Both the position numbers and the translations under genes were made by a program. 64,000 nt of DNA, taken from assembly GCA_020628095.1 (NCBI GenBank), contig JAHDFP010000016.1, positions 1-64,000 of the forward strand. Reading direction: 5' to 3'. Below the pieces are notes generated by a model. That model searched no databases, was not told the origin of the DNA, and saw only the letters and a list, made by a program, of their open reading frames with translations. Shown in pieces: positions 1 to 14,194 of this stretch (the stretch's first letter is position 1; each line of letters opens with the position of its first letter). The DNA comes from Saprospiraceae bacterium. GTDB taxonomy: Bacteria > Bacteroidota > Bacteroidia > Chitinophagales > Saprospiraceae.

Positions 1-2
1 AA

Positions 3-4754
<4,752 letters not shown>

Positions 4755-4774
4755 AAAAAGACAAAATGCAAATT

Positions 4775-4806
4775 ATAGGGAGAGGGGTTAGCCTCTCTCC
4801 CCTATT
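4775..4806 (+). terminator. Terminator after collagen-like gene
   Basis: A hairpin pairs GGGAGAG (4778-4784) with CTCTCCC (about 4795-4801) and is followed by a T-rich stretch (TATTACTTTTAATTATTT). It lies 20 bases after the stop codon. Confidence 0.6.
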
Positions 4807-4835
4807 ACTTTTAATTATTTACAAACAGCAATATT

Positions 4836-5894
4836 ATGGTGAATAAAAAAATATCGATTATTCTGTTTTTAGCATTTTGCTTATCTACTACTTCTATCCT
4901 TGCACAACTAGCATCGGGATCATTAGGTAATATTTATATAAAATCTAATACATCCATAGGCTTGTTAAGCGACCATAATTTTGGATATACCATGAATGGT
5001 CAGGGTGGAATAATCAATACAAATAGAAATTCTTCTCCAGGCGTTTTGGTTTTTGCGAGAAACGCAACTTGGACTAATGCTGGGGATATGCAACATGTCG
5101 ATGGATATGTCAAAATACAAAATGACGATCCATTCGTGTTCCCTATCGGTGATCTTGGTTTTTACAAGCCATTAGCCATCAGCGGGGCATCTGGAACAAC
5201 AGCAGCTTATTATTTAGACAATCCTAACAGATTAAATAATCCAGCGGCAAATAGTACAGATTTGGACTATACGATCAGCGATGTGGAATACTGGCATATC
5301 AAAGGAACGAAAGCGACTCATGTGACTCTATATTTTGATTCTAATAGTGATATAGAATCATTAGTAGGCGAGGACTTGAGCGACCTCAAGATATTCGGAT
5401 GGAATGGTCAAAATTGGGAGATGATACCTTCTAATTTAGAATCCAATGTTATAAATACTGGTACTTCTGGATTTGATATGACAGCAAATGAGGTATCATT
5501 AGCTGGTGGTAATATCACAACAAGTGCACCTATCATTCCTGATGATTACCAATATTTGACATTTGGTATAGAAAAGAGAAATGGAGAGTTAGCAGAGTTA
5601 GAATATACGCCAGAGTACATTAACGATGAGGTTATAGAGTTTACACTTTTCCCTAATCCTACTTTTGATTTAGGAGAAATGAAAATAGATTATAACCTGA
5701 AGAATTTGAAATCAGATGCTTTTCTCTTTGTCTATGATGCATCTGGTAGTGTTGTGCTAAAGCATAAACTCGAAAGAAACAAAGATTTATTAGCAATCCC
5801 AGTGACTGAGAATACTAGCGGCCTTTATCATGTAGGAATTATTACAGAAAGTGGTTCGAAAGATTTTCATAGGGTTCTAGTTACGCCTAAGTAA
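4836..5894 (+). CDS. Secreted protein with C-terminal T9SS type A sorting domain
   Basis: 352 residues. An N-terminal signal peptide (Lys-rich start, hydrophobic stretch, Ala-Gln cleavage site near residue 24) directs Sec export. The last ~85 residues read FPNPTFD... through a Gly-Leu-Tyr-His-Val segment to a Lys-terminated strand. That is the type A sorting (Por secretion system C-terminal) domain used for outer-membrane passage and cell-surface attachment in Bacteroidota. The middle (~25-260) has no domain that I recognise. It starts 81 bases after the collagen-like gene on the same strand, behind a terminator. A functional link with the collagen fibre, for example as a surface partner, is only inferred from position. 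Confidence 0.85.
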   Translation: MVNKKISIILFLAFCLSTTSILAQLASGSLGNIYIKSNTSIGLLSDHNFGYTMNGQGGIINTNRNSSPGVLVFARNATWTNAGDMQHVDGYVKIQNDDPFVFPIGDLGFYKPLAISGASGTTAAYYLDNPNRLNNPAANSTDLDYTISDVEYWHIKGTKATHVTLYFDSNSDIESLVGEDLSDLKIFGWNGQNWEMIPSNLESNVINTGTSGFDMTANEVSLAGGNITTSAPIIPDDYQYLTFGIEKRNGELAELEYTPEYINDEVIEFTLFPNPTFDLGEMKIDYNLKNLKSDAFLFVYDASGSVVLKHKLERNKDLLAIPVTENTSGLYHVGIITESGSKDFHRVLVTPK

Positions 5895-5933
5895 CTAAGA
5901 GACATATAAGAATAATTCGAATAAAAGGTTATT

Positions 5934-5961
5934 ATCTACACAAGATGATAGCCTTTTTTTA
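5934..5961 (+). terminator. Rho-independent terminator
   Basis: AAGGTTATTATC pairs, with G-U pairs, with GATGATAGCCTT and is followed by TTTTTTT. It ends the T9SS cargo gene. Confidence 0.75.
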
Positions 5962-6085
5962 TTGTTCTATCTCGATTTTCATAAATATATCTTAACAAGA
6001 AATAATACACCTATTAAGATGAACTAAAACCGACGTTTTTCCTTTTTAATAGTTGTAATAATAACAGAATAAACAAAATAACTAA

Positions 6086-6817
6086 ATGAATAAAATTACT
6101 GTTTTACTAATGTCCTTTTTGTTCTTGACATTCGGAGTTAATCTAACGGCTCAGGAGCTCACTCAGGGCACAATTGTACTAGAGCTAACTGATATATCAT
6201 CTGAGGACGAACAAACAGCAGCGGGCTTAGAAATGATGAAAGGTATGAGTACAACTTATGTATTCAATGATAAGTATGCCTACTCTACGATGGATATGAT
6301 GGGAGGAATGATTAAGTCTACATCTCTTATGGATAGAGCGGATGAGAAGATGGATCTACTTATAGATGCCATGGGTAATAAAATGTACATAGAGAGCACC
6401 AAAGCTGAAAGAGATGAACTCCAATCAAACGATCAAATGGCTGAGTTACTCGAAAACGTAGATATAAAGTACCACGATGAGGATACCAAAGAAATACTCG
6501 GTTACAAGTGTACGAAAGTGACTATATCTCCAAAAGAAGGTGCAGAGGACGAAGTACCCATGAAATTCATATTATACGTCGCTAAAGACATTAAGGCCAG
6601 TAGCCAAATGATACAACAATTTCAGAGCTTTGATATAGATGGTTTCCCACTAGAGTTTACTATAGATATGAATGTCGGAACGATGACTTATACGACGACA
6701 GAATTGTCTAAAGAGGTAGACGAAAAACTATTCAAGATAAAAACGGCAGGTTATCAAAAAATGACCATGAAAGAATTCTCAGAGCAAATGCAAGGCATGG
6801 GTGGCATGGGATTCTAA
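6086..6817 (+). CDS. DUF4412-like secreted protein
   Basis: 243 residues with a clear signal peptide (Met-Asn-Lys start, hydrophobic core, Thr-Ala-Gln near residue 23). The body has the pattern of DUF4412 proteins of Bacteroidota: a beta-rich envelope protein with a Met-rich part (EMMKGMSTTY, MMGGM) and a later KCTKVTISP-like strand. The C-terminal tail is Met/Gly-rich (QMQGMGGMGF). The biochemical role is unknown. It is a single gene between two terminators. Confidence 0.65.
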   Translation: MNKITVLLMSFLFLTFGVNLTAQELTQGTIVLELTDISSEDEQTAAGLEMMKGMSTTYVFNDKYAYSTMDMMGGMIKSTSLMDRADEKMDLLIDAMGNKMYIESTKAERDELQSNDQMAELLENVDIKYHDEDTKEILGYKCTKVTISPKEGAEDEVPMKFILYVAKDIKASSQMIQQFQSFDIDGFPLEFTIDMNVGTMTYTTTELSKEVDEKLFKIKTAGYQKMTMKEFSEQMQGMGGMGF

Positions 6818-6842
6818 TAAGAACAAATAGAAAAGAAATATG

Positions 6843-6872
6843 AAAAAGCTCAGATGATTATCTGGGCTTTCT
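6843..6872 (+). terminator. Terminator between convergent genes
   Basis: AAAGCTCAGAT and ATCTGGGCTTT form a stem around a GATT loop, followed by T-rich sequence. It ends the DUF4412 gene. Confidence 0.7.
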
Positions 6873-6877
6873 TGTTT

Positions 6878-7423
6878 TCAGACGAAAATCCACTCGTCAA
6901 AATATTTGACAAAAATCTTAGCCAAATTTTCTGCATCTGAAATAGCACGATGCGCCTTCCCCGTAAACTCAAAACCTTCTTTGATCACTATCTTTTTGAG
7001 CGTTCCCTTTACCAGACCACCTTTAAGATCATCATATTGTTTCTTTAGATTTTCGTAAGTCTGTAGCCACTCACTATCCAGCTTATGCAATCCACAATCT
7101 ATATTAAGCAATTTGATATCGTTGTTACCCCAGCTGCAGATATAATATGGGTCTTCGTATACCCCACCCCATTCTTTGAACTCTTCTATGACATTAGGAA
7201 ATGTCCTCGCGGTATCTACCTGCTCCTGTGAGATGGATGTAAGGCTCTTACAAAATCCAGATAAGACGGGACTGACTGTTGGCCTCACAAATCTTTCGAA
7301 TCGACCTACTTCTTCGCCGTATTCATTGATTTTAACTGCTCCTATTTCTATGATCTCATTATAACCCTTAGGAGGTCTTCCTAACCAACATGCCGCCTCA
7401 AGATCAAATATTATATAATTCAT
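6878..7423 (-). CDS. DEDDh-family 3'-5' exonuclease
   Basis: 181 residues. The DEDDh exonuclease motifs are visible: IIFDLEA at the N-terminus (Asp7, Glu9), a middle Asp in SWGNND (Asp102), and HRAISD near the end (His158, Asp163). These acidic residues bind two metal ions that hydrolyse the terminal phosphodiester of RNA or DNA. The short single-domain form resembles the KapD/ERI-1 and RNase T subfamilies rather than DnaQ. It is the last gene of a minus-strand run after engB and the acyltransferase, 13 bases downstream. The substrate cannot be told from sequence. Confidence 0.85.
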   Translation of the reverse strand: MNYIIFDLEAACWLGRPPKGYNEIIEIGAVKINEYGEEVGRFERFVRPTVSPVLSGFCKSLTSISQEQVDTARTFPNVIEEFKEWGGVYEDPYYICSWGNNDIKLLNIDCGLHKLDSEWLQTYENLKKQYDDLKGGLVKGTLKKIVIKEGFEFTGKAHRAISDAENLAKIFVKYFDEWIFV

Positions 7424-7436
7424 CCCCAGAATTTTC

Positions 7437-9125
7437 TTAAATATTCATTTTTACTTCTTGTACATTATTGGTTTTCACTTTAGTCTTGGGGAGAGAATAA
7501 TGGTCCAACTTGTTATGGTAGTAATATAGCAACTTCAGGTCTTTAGAGCTTAATGTTTGCTTATCCTTCTTATATAAGACTTTGTTCTTATGATATACCC
7601 CTAGTTTTTTGATTCCAAGATTTATTATTTCTTCCACATCTTGATTAAGATCCTGTGAGATTTTAATATCCTTAGCCTCAGAAACATACTCCAATATTTC
7701 CTTTAGAACGTTTTTTATCTCTGCAATGTCTATACTGACATCCTTATGAGATAACTTGAATATATCGAATACATCAAAATCAGGATATTGCTTTTGAATC
7801 TCTCGGAAAACAATATATGCCATCAAGTGACTGGAGAGTATGACATTCTCTTTTTTGAAATTATCAATAATCTTATCCGCTAATATACGCGTATAGACAC
7901 TTTCTCTCTGAGAATCCGCGGTGGCTACATCACCACTCTTAAAATAACTTTCTAAAGAAATCAGCTTACCTCGATCATCAAAACTATTACCCTCAAGATC
8001 AACATAATTGCCCAGCACGTCCATAGGCTTTCCAAAAGACAAGTGCACCTCGGAGTCAAATTTTCTTAACTTTCTAAGATAGGAAAACACCATTCTTACG
8101 ATAGATGACTTGCCCTTAGTACGGACATATTTTTCTTTACCAATAATCTTGAGGTGCTGCTCTATAAGACCTGAGGCTTCTAATACCGTATGATAACCTA
8201 TATTAACCGGTATGACGAATATCTTTCGATTAATATTATTGAGAATGCAGTGGCGTTGTGCGTCCACGACAGAATTGAGCAGACCCAGTTTTAATTTATC
8301 CTCTATGGCACCACTTCTGGATCTCGTGCCTCCTGGAAAGAAAATATGATTGACTCCTTCTGTGAGGGATAGACAGGCCATACTCTTCAGCGTTTCCAGA
8401 TAAATAGGATTCTTCTTACGGCGATCTACCCTATATGCCCCTAATCTATGTATGAAATAGGCAATCAATTCGTAGTCATATAGATTGAGACCAGCACCAT
8501 AGGTGAAAGCGGGTATACATAGTTTTTGGTCTATGCCATATCCCACCAGAATAGAATCGAGGTTAGAGTAGTGTGTAGGGACGAAAACAACCGTTCCTTT
8601 ATTGAACAGGTTTCTGATCTCGTCCATATAACCGTCTACCTTAATCTTGTCTAAAAGCTGCTCTTTAGATCCCCATATTCCTTTTTGTTTCCTACCCCAT
8701 CCATTATTGAATAACCTCTTGAAAAATGCTGTAAGAAACTTTCTCGCAAAAAGGAAAGTTTTTGGATTGAAATCACCGACGATCTCCTCGCAATATCTAT
8801 TGACTATGCGTCTGAGTAATAGTAGATAGTGCCTATTAGGGTCTTCTTCCTTCTTTATTTGCTCTAACTCACCTTCCAGTGATTGCCAGTACTTCTTTTC
8901 GTCAGGGGGATCTACTTTCCAGGGGGTATACTTGGCCCTTTTTATTTCGAGATATACCGTCTTAGTAAGTTGTTCACTTATCGTGGCGTCTGATTTCAAT
9001 ATACGCTTCATAGTGAAATCTATAAGACGCTCGATAAAGTTGTCTCTATCGACAGCAAACTGCCTTATAGGCCAATCCTCTAAAGACGGAATTATATGTT
9101 CGTATCTTACCTCAGAATCAGCCAT
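7437..9125 (-). CDS. PlsB-like glycerol-3-phosphate / lysophospholipid acyltransferase
   Basis: 562 residues. The acyltransferase block I motif HX4D occurs as THYSNLDS (His185, Asp190). Block III is FFPGGTRSRSG (263-272) and block IV is VIPVNIGYH. The GAGLNLYDYEL and RLGAYRVDRR segments between them follow the layout of PlsB-type glycerol-3-phosphate acyltransferases, the first committed step of phospholipid synthesis at the inner membrane. It is shorter than E. coli PlsB (about 800 residues). Long N- and C-terminal helical parts flank the catalytic domain. It lies 16 bases downstream of engB. A 1-acylglycerol-3-phosphate acyltransferase role is the main alternative. Confidence 0.8.
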   Translation of the reverse strand: MADSEVRYEHIIPSLEDWPIRQFAVDRDNFIERLIDFTMKRILKSDATISEQLTKTVYLEIKRAKYTPWKVDPPDEKKYWQSLEGELEQIKKEEDPNRHYLLLLRRIVNRYCEEIVGDFNPKTFLFARKFLTAFFKRLFNNGWGRKQKGIWGSKEQLLDKIKVDGYMDEIRNLFNKGTVVFVPTHYSNLDSILVGYGIDQKLCIPAFTYGAGLNLYDYELIAYFIHRLGAYRVDRRKKNPIYLETLKSMACLSLTEGVNHIFFPGGTRSRSGAIEDKLKLGLLNSVVDAQRHCILNNINRKIFVIPVNIGYHTVLEASGLIEQHLKIIGKEKYVRTKGKSSIVRMVFSYLRKLRKFDSEVHLSFGKPMDVLGNYVDLEGNSFDDRGKLISLESYFKSGDVATADSQRESVYTRILADKIIDNFKKENVILSSHLMAYIVFREIQKQYPDFDVFDIFKLSHKDVSIDIAEIKNVLKEILEYVSEAKDIKISQDLNQDVEEIINLGIKKLGVYHKNKVLYKKDKQTLSSKDLKLLYYYHNKLDHYSLPKTKVKTNNVQEVKMNI

Positions 9126-9141
9126 AACAGCATAAAAATGA

Positions 9142-9738
9142 TCATTTATTATTGATTTCCGTAATAAATTCTAATATGTCTTCCCCTCCTATCTTTTTTA
9201 CAGTACTGGACATAAATGTGGTCGGTAAATACTCCCAATGTTCTAGTAATTGGGCCTTTATAGAATCTAGGTGGTTATCTGATTCTTTATCTTTTAGTTT
9301 GTCTACTTTGGTAAAAACAATCGCAAAAGGCAAACTATTTTGCCCTAACCAATTGACAAAATCCAAATCCAGTTTTTGAAGAGTATGTCTAGAATCTATC
9401 AATGAGAAGATGCAGTAAATGGACATTCTCTTTTTCAAAAATTCGTTAGTGGCCTTTTGCCACTTTTCTCTTAATTTTTTGGACACCTTGGCATAACCAT
9501 AACCAGGAAGATCTACGAGATACCATGACTGGTTAATCAGGTAATAGTTGATGGTCTGAGTTTTTCCTGGAGAAGACGAGATGCGCGCCAGTTGATTTCT
9601 ACCTGTTAGATAGTTGATAAGGGATGATTTCCCCACATTGGATCGACCGATGAAGGCGTACTCTGGCAATCCTGTATCCGGACATTGTTTTATATCCGTG
9701 AAACTTCCTACAAACTCTACTTCTTTGATTAAAGTCAT
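9142..9738 (-). CDS. engB: Ribosome biogenesis GTPase EngB (YihA/YsxC)
   Basis: 198 residues from the ATG at 9738. The frame is open 21 codons further upstream, but that extension is not family-like, and starting at MTLIKEVEFVGS gives the usual EngB length. The GTPase motifs are complete: P-loop GRSNVGKSS (31-39), a G2 Thr in the GKTQT segment, G3 DLPGYG, and G4 TKVDK. EngB GTPases act late in 50S subunit assembly. First gene of a three-gene minus-strand operon with the acyltransferase and the exonuclease. It is divergent from the outer-membrane protein gene that starts 74 bases away. Confidence 0.93.
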   Translation of the reverse strand: MTLIKEVEFVGSFTDIKQCPDTGLPEYAFIGRSNVGKSSLINYLTGRNQLARISSSPGKTQTINYYLINQSWYLVDLPGYGYAKVSKKLREKWQKATNEFLKKRMSIYCIFSLIDSRHTLQKLDLDFVNWLGQNSLPFAIVFTKVDKLKDKESDNHLDSIKAQLLEHWEYLPTTFMSSTVKKIGGEDILEFITEINNK

Positions 9739-9811
9739 CTTAAAATAAGTTAATATATGAATTACAGGTATGATAGAGCATATCTTTACCGTTGAATCCA
9801 AAAAATAAATA

Positions 9812-10447
9812 ATGAGACAGCTATCAATTCTTATCTTCCTATCATTATTACTATTACGGACTGAAGATGTTCAAGCGCAATTTGATTTTGGTGTCAAACT
9901 GGGCATACACTCTTTTGATTTAGATTCTCCCTCAGACATTATTTTCCCTAACCAATCAGGCTCTATCGCTTTCAAAGAAGCCAAGTTAGGTTTTCAAGGT
10001 GGCATATATACAAAAATTACCCTTGGCAAGATATTTTTAGAGCCCCGTATGATGCTCCACTCTACTAAAGTGGATTACACCTTTGATGGCGAAAATGGAA
10101 GCGTCACCTCTAATATATTGGAAGAAGAATTTACTAATCTGGATATTCCTTTCCTGATTGGTATCAAACCGTTATTCTTTGATGTCTATGGGGGTCCTGT
10201 GGCTCACATTAATATATCTTCGACTTCTGACCTGATTGACTTTGATGATTATGACGAGATGTTTTCTACGGCCAATTATGGTTTCCGCTTTGGCGTAGGG
10301 CTGAACATAGGCAATATCAATGTGGGCTTAGAGTACGAAGGAAACTTTTCTTCTTTCGGAGATCATATTAATATCGGAGGTCAAAGATTTTCTTTTGATG
10401 ATAAGCCAAATAGATTTTTACTCAATCTTGGAATTGCCATATTCTAG
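9812..10447 (+). CDS. Outer-membrane beta-barrel protein (PorT-like family)
   Basis: 211 residues. The signal peptide ends near VQAQ (residue 23). The mature part alternates amphipathic strands with Gly/aromatic girdles (GVKLGIHSFD, GGIYTKITLGKIFLEPRM, GFRFGVGLNIG, LEYEGNF) and ends in hydrophobic LLNLGIAIF. This is the pattern of the small eight- to ten-stranded outer-membrane barrels common in Bacteroidota. The function is unknown. It stands alone between a divergent engB and a terminator. Confidence 0.75.
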   Translation: MRQLSILIFLSLLLLRTEDVQAQFDFGVKLGIHSFDLDSPSDIIFPNQSGSIAFKEAKLGFQGGIYTKITLGKIFLEPRMMLHSTKVDYTFDGENGSVTSNILEEEFTNLDIPFLIGIKPLFFDVYGGPVAHINISSTSDLIDFDDYDEMFSTANYGFRFGVGLNIGNINVGLEYEGNFSSFGDHINIGGQRFSFDDKPNRFLLNLGIAIF

Positions 10448-10517
10448 GTTGGCATCATATTTGGATAAGATGTAATACTTATTTTAGTTAGATCCTGCAA
10501 CTGTTAAAACCAACTTA

Positions 10518-10546
10518 GAACTCGAGTTATCGGGTTCTTTTTTTTT
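10518..10546 (+). terminator. Rho-independent terminator
   Basis: GAACTCGA / TCGGGTTC stem (one G-U pair) with a GTTA loop, followed by a run of nine T. It ends the beta-barrel gene, just before the convergent smc stop. Confidence 0.85.
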
Positions 10547-10551
10547 GCCCC

Positions 10552-13500
10552 TTACACATTGACGTTTTGATAAGTCTCATTGTGCTCATAATCCCTAAAG
10601 TCTACCTGAGATATTCCTGAGATACCCTGTTCTTGCATGTATACACCATATAACGTATCCATACCCGCCATCGTAGACTTGTTATGCGTTACAATAATAA
10701 ATTGTGAGTCTTTAGAAAATCTCTTTATAAGTTTAGAGAATTTATGAATGTTGACATCATCTAATGGTGCATCGACCTCATCGAATATACAGAAAGGTGC
10801 CGGCTTAAGAAGGTACAACGAGAACAATAAGGCGATTGCCGTAAGAGTCTTTTCACCACCTGATAACTGCGATAATACCTTAGGCTTTTTACCTTTCGGC
10901 TTGGCCACGATCTCTATCTTAGAATCCAACGGATCTTCTGCATCTAACAATATGAGGTCACAGTCGTCTTCATTGGAGAAAAGACTTCTGAACACATCCT
11001 TGAAATTATCGCGTATCAGATAAAATGACTCCATGAATTTTTCTCTGGCATCATTGTCGATTTCTTTGATGGTTTCTTTGAGCGATTTTTCAGCTTCCAG
11101 TATATCATCTCGCTGCGTTTTCATCGCGACGAATCTCTCGTTGATCTCATCAAAGGCTTCTACCGCCATAGGATTAATCTCTCCGTAATTGTCTAGTCGC
11201 TTTTTGACTTTGGCATATCTCTCAGACATTATCGCAACAGCTTCTTCGTCCTCCGCATCGATGTCCACATTAGTATTTACGATATCGAGATTGAACTCTA
11301 TTTTGATTCGTTCGACGGCAGATTTTATCTCGTACTCTACCCTGCTCAGCTCGTCTTTCAGTTCGCTATTCTTGAGTTGGAGGTTTTGAAGATTTTTGCT
11401 AGTTAGCTTGAGCGCATCTTCCTTCTCTGATATGATATTTCTACTAGAGAAAAAGGATTGCTCCGTCTGGTTGAGAGCCTGACCTTTTTCTTCCTTGACC
11501 TTATGCACTTCGAAGAGATCATTTTCTAGGGACTTGATCAGATCATCCAAAGCTCTTTGCGATTCTTCCAGATCATGCTGTTCTTTTTCTACTTCGACTA
11601 TTTTGGTATTATACTCCTCAGACTGCTGTTTTCTGAATGTCAATTCGTTATTGATACCATCTATGTCCGTCTGATGTTTTACTTTTTCTAATCTGGCCTG
11701 ATTATAACTTTCGTTAGCTTGGCTAAAGTTTCTGACAATATCATCTATGATGCCTGTCTGATTATCGACTAATTTTTTCTTTTCAGCTATTTCTACTTCT
11801 ATCAGTTCTAACTGCTCTGACAACGTTCCGATACTGGAATTATTAGATGTCTGATGAGACTCAAACTGAGAAAGTCTAGCATTATAATCTTCTATCGTAT
11901 TGAGCGCATTTTCTGTTTTGGTCTGTATCTCGGCTTTACTTACATTCAGTTGATTCTTTTGCTCTATAATCTGTTGTATTTGAACTTGCTTATCCTCCAC
12001 CTTAAGAGATGATAGTGACTCTGTGGTCTTTTGCAGTTTGCCTTCGACTTCTACTATTTCATCTTTGATATCTGATAGCTTCGTCTTTAGGCTATCCAAT
12101 TCCGATTTCCTACCGATACGCTTACCATCGAATAATCCGATAGACCCTCCAGAGAGCGTATTCACCGTTCGATTAGTACTTCCACTTTTGGAGATATAAA
12201 TAAGATTATCATTAGGCAGTACATCCTCGTAGATCATAGAGTCATCCACCAAGACAACATTATGTAATAGATGATGTAGTAATGGATAATATTTGTCATC
12301 ACACTTGACCACATTAATAGCAGCCTGACCATATTGGCTAAGATTGATAACATTGGTATTATCACTATCAAAAGAAGAAAGAATAAAAAACTGCGATTTC
12401 CCTTTCTGCGACCTCTTAAGCAAATCTATAGATGACCTCGCCTCGGTCACGCTATCCAAAACGAAATAATTAAGATAAGGCTCCAGATATAATTCTATGG
12501 CATTGCGAAACTGCTCATCACACTGTATGATATCCGAGAGCAGCGGCTTTTTAACTTCCCAGTTTTTGATCAAAAACTTAGCAGACTCTGGAAAACCCTC
12601 TAGGTTGTCCACCATGTCCTTGAGCAATTTGAACTCATTACTATGTGCGTCCATTTTTCTTTGGAGTACATTGAGTTCAGATTTGTAGTTTTCTATCTGT
12701 TGGTTTAGCTCTGTTCTTTGATTTTCTATATTAACTTGAGAATCTTTTAAAGCATTGATGTTACGCTCTTTTTCTGTGATCTCGTCTACTATGGTTTTCA
12801 TTTCCAGAGCGAGAGCATCTTTGAGCGTCGTCACGGAGTTAAGATCATTGCTGATGACATTAAAATTATCTCTGGCATTATCCGTATTACTCCTGAGTTC
12901 AATAATAGATTTCTCTATTTCGAATTTCTTAGTTTCTAACTCCTTGAGTTGTTCTATTTCTTGGTTGTTGGCACCTTGTATTTTTTGACGTTCTTCCTCT
13001 ATCTTTTTGTAGTTAGATTCTTCCGTCTGGAATTTTTGATCTATGTCATCGGCCTGGGATATTTTCTTTTGTAGTTCTTCTTCTTTTTGCTTGACAATGA
13101 CCGCCGCCTCTGACAATGATTTTCTGAACTCCGTCAGATTAGCAAAAGTCCTCTCGATATTTTTCTGATTGAACTCTTTATTTTGCTTTTTGATTTCCAG
13201 GTTATTCTCGACGGCCCTCATCTTATCCATCACCTCATTGTAGTCCTTCTGCTTAGCACTAAGTACTTGCTCCTGGTCTAATATATCTTTTTTGATTTTG
13301 GCTACTTCTGCCTCTTGTTCGTGTAGTTGCTTATTGACCTGATTGTAATTTTCTTGAGCGAGCAGTAATTGAGACTTGACCTTTTTTTCTTGCTCTATTG
13401 CCTCTTTTTGGGTAATAAGAGACTTTTTTATGGAGAGGTCTTTATATTCCTCTTTTAGCTCATAGTATTTTTTGGTTCTTTTGGCCTGTCTCTCTAGAGA

Positions 13501-14109
13501 TTTAAGATTTGCCTCTAACTCAAATAAGATGTCCTCTATCCTATCCAGGTCATTTTGAGTATTCTTCAGTTTATTAAGCGTCTCATGCTTTCTGACCTTA
13601 TACTTGGCAATCCCCGCCGCTTGCTCAAACATCCTCCGACGAGAGTGGTCTTTATCAAGTAATATATCATCGACCATACCCAGTTCTATGATCGCGTAGC
13701 TGTTAGATCCGATACCTGTATTAAGAAAGAGGTCTCTGATGTCCTTTAGTCTACATGGAACATCATTGATTCTGTATTCACTTTCGTTGGTATTATAAAG
13801 GATTCTGGAGACCTTGACCTCATCATATTCAAGGGGGATGAGTTTCTTAGAGTTTTCGAAGGTCATAGAGACCTGAGCCATGCCAGCTTTCTTCTTGGAT
13901 TTGGTACCATTAAAGATAACATCCAGCATTTTGTCCAATCGTAAGCCCTTACTTTTCTGCTCACCCAGCACCCATCTGATTGAGTCTATAATATTGGATT
14001 TTCCAGACCCATTAGGCCCGACTATACCTATAATAGGCTCTCTAAAATGGATTTTGGTATCATTAGCGAAACTCTTAAATCCCTTAATATGTAGGCTCTT
14101 TAATTTCAC
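10552..14109 (-). CDS. smc: Chromosome segregation ATPase SMC
   Basis: 1185 residues, the standard SMC length. The N-terminal Walker A is GPNGSGKSN (31-39). Two very long coiled coils flank a hinge around residues 505-670, with a Gly-rich NTLSGGSIGLFDG segment. The C-terminal head carries the ABC signature LSGGEK and Walker B FCIFDEVDAPLDD. SMC dimers with ScpA/ScpB extrude DNA loops and organise the chromosome. A TATATTTG box, a Bacteroidota -7 consensus, lies just upstream of the start. It is divergent from the oligopeptidase gene. scpA and scpB are not in the window. Confidence 0.97.
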   Translation of the reverse strand: MKLKSLHIKGFKSFANDTKIHFREPIIGIVGPNGSGKSNIIDSIRWVLGEQKSKGLRLDKMLDVIFNGTKSKKKAGMAQVSMTFENSKKLIPLEYDEVKVSRILYNTNESEYRINDVPCRLKDIRDLFLNTGIGSNSYAIIELGMVDDILLDKDHSRRRMFEQAAGIAKYKVRKHETLNKLKNTQNDLDRIEDILFELEANLKSLERQAKRTKKYYELKEEYKDLSIKKSLITQKEAIEQEKKVKSQLLLAQENYNQVNKQLHEQEAEVAKIKKDILDQEQVLSAKQKDYNEVMDKMRAVENNLEIKKQNKEFNQKNIERTFANLTEFRKSLSEAAVIVKQKEEELQKKISQADDIDQKFQTEESNYKKIEEERQKIQGANNQEIEQLKELETKKFEIEKSIIELRSNTDNARDNFNVISNDLNSVTTLKDALALEMKTIVDEITEKERNINALKDSQVNIENQRTELNQQIENYKSELNVLQRKMDAHSNEFKLLKDMVDNLEGFPESAKFLIKNWEVKKPLLSDIIQCDEQFRNAIELYLEPYLNYFVLDSVTEARSSIDLLKRSQKGKSQFFILSSFDSDNTNVINLSQYGQAAINVVKCDDKYYPLLHHLLHNVVLVDDSMIYEDVLPNDNLIYISKSGSTNRTVNTLSGGSIGLFDGKRIGRKSELDSLKTKLSDIKDEIVEVEGKLQKTTESLSSLKVEDKQVQIQQIIEQKNQLNVSKAEIQTKTENALNTIEDYNARLSQFESHQTSNNSSIGTLSEQLELIEVEIAEKKKLVDNQTGIIDDIVRNFSQANESYNQARLEKVKHQTDIDGINNELTFRKQQSEEYNTKIVEVEKEQHDLEESQRALDDLIKSLENDLFEVHKVKEEKGQALNQTEQSFFSSRNIISEKEDALKLTSKNLQNLQLKNSELKDELSRVEYEIKSAVERIKIEFNLDIVNTNVDIDAEDEEAVAIMSERYAKVKKRLDNYGEINPMAVEAFDEINERFVAMKTQRDDILEAEKSLKETIKEIDNDAREKFMESFYLIRDNFKDVFRSLFSNEDDCDLILLDAEDPLDSKIEIVAKPKGKKPKVLSQLSGGEKTLTAIALLFSLYLLKPAPFCIFDEVDAPLDDVNIHKFSKLIKRFSKDSQFIIVTHNKSTMAGMDTLYGVYMQEQGISGISQVDFRDYEHNETYQNVNV

Positions 14110-14116
14110 GGGAGGA

Positions 14117-14124
14117 CAAATATA
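14117..14124 (-). promoter_or_regulatory. Putative -7 box for smc
   Basis: On the minus strand this reads TATATTTG, an exact match to TAnnTTTG, 8 bases before the smc start codon region. No good -33 TTTG lies at the usual spacing, so the call is tentative. Confidence 0.3.
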
Positions 14125-14194
14125 TGCCTTTCATTTATATGTAATAATGCAATATGATAAGTTGTTAATATATTTAGAATCTAAAATATCAGAT

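Noticed and set aside
13880-14194. Upstream extension of the oligopeptidase frame
   Set aside because: It lies inside smc on the other strand. The ATG at 14195 gives the lipoprotein signal.
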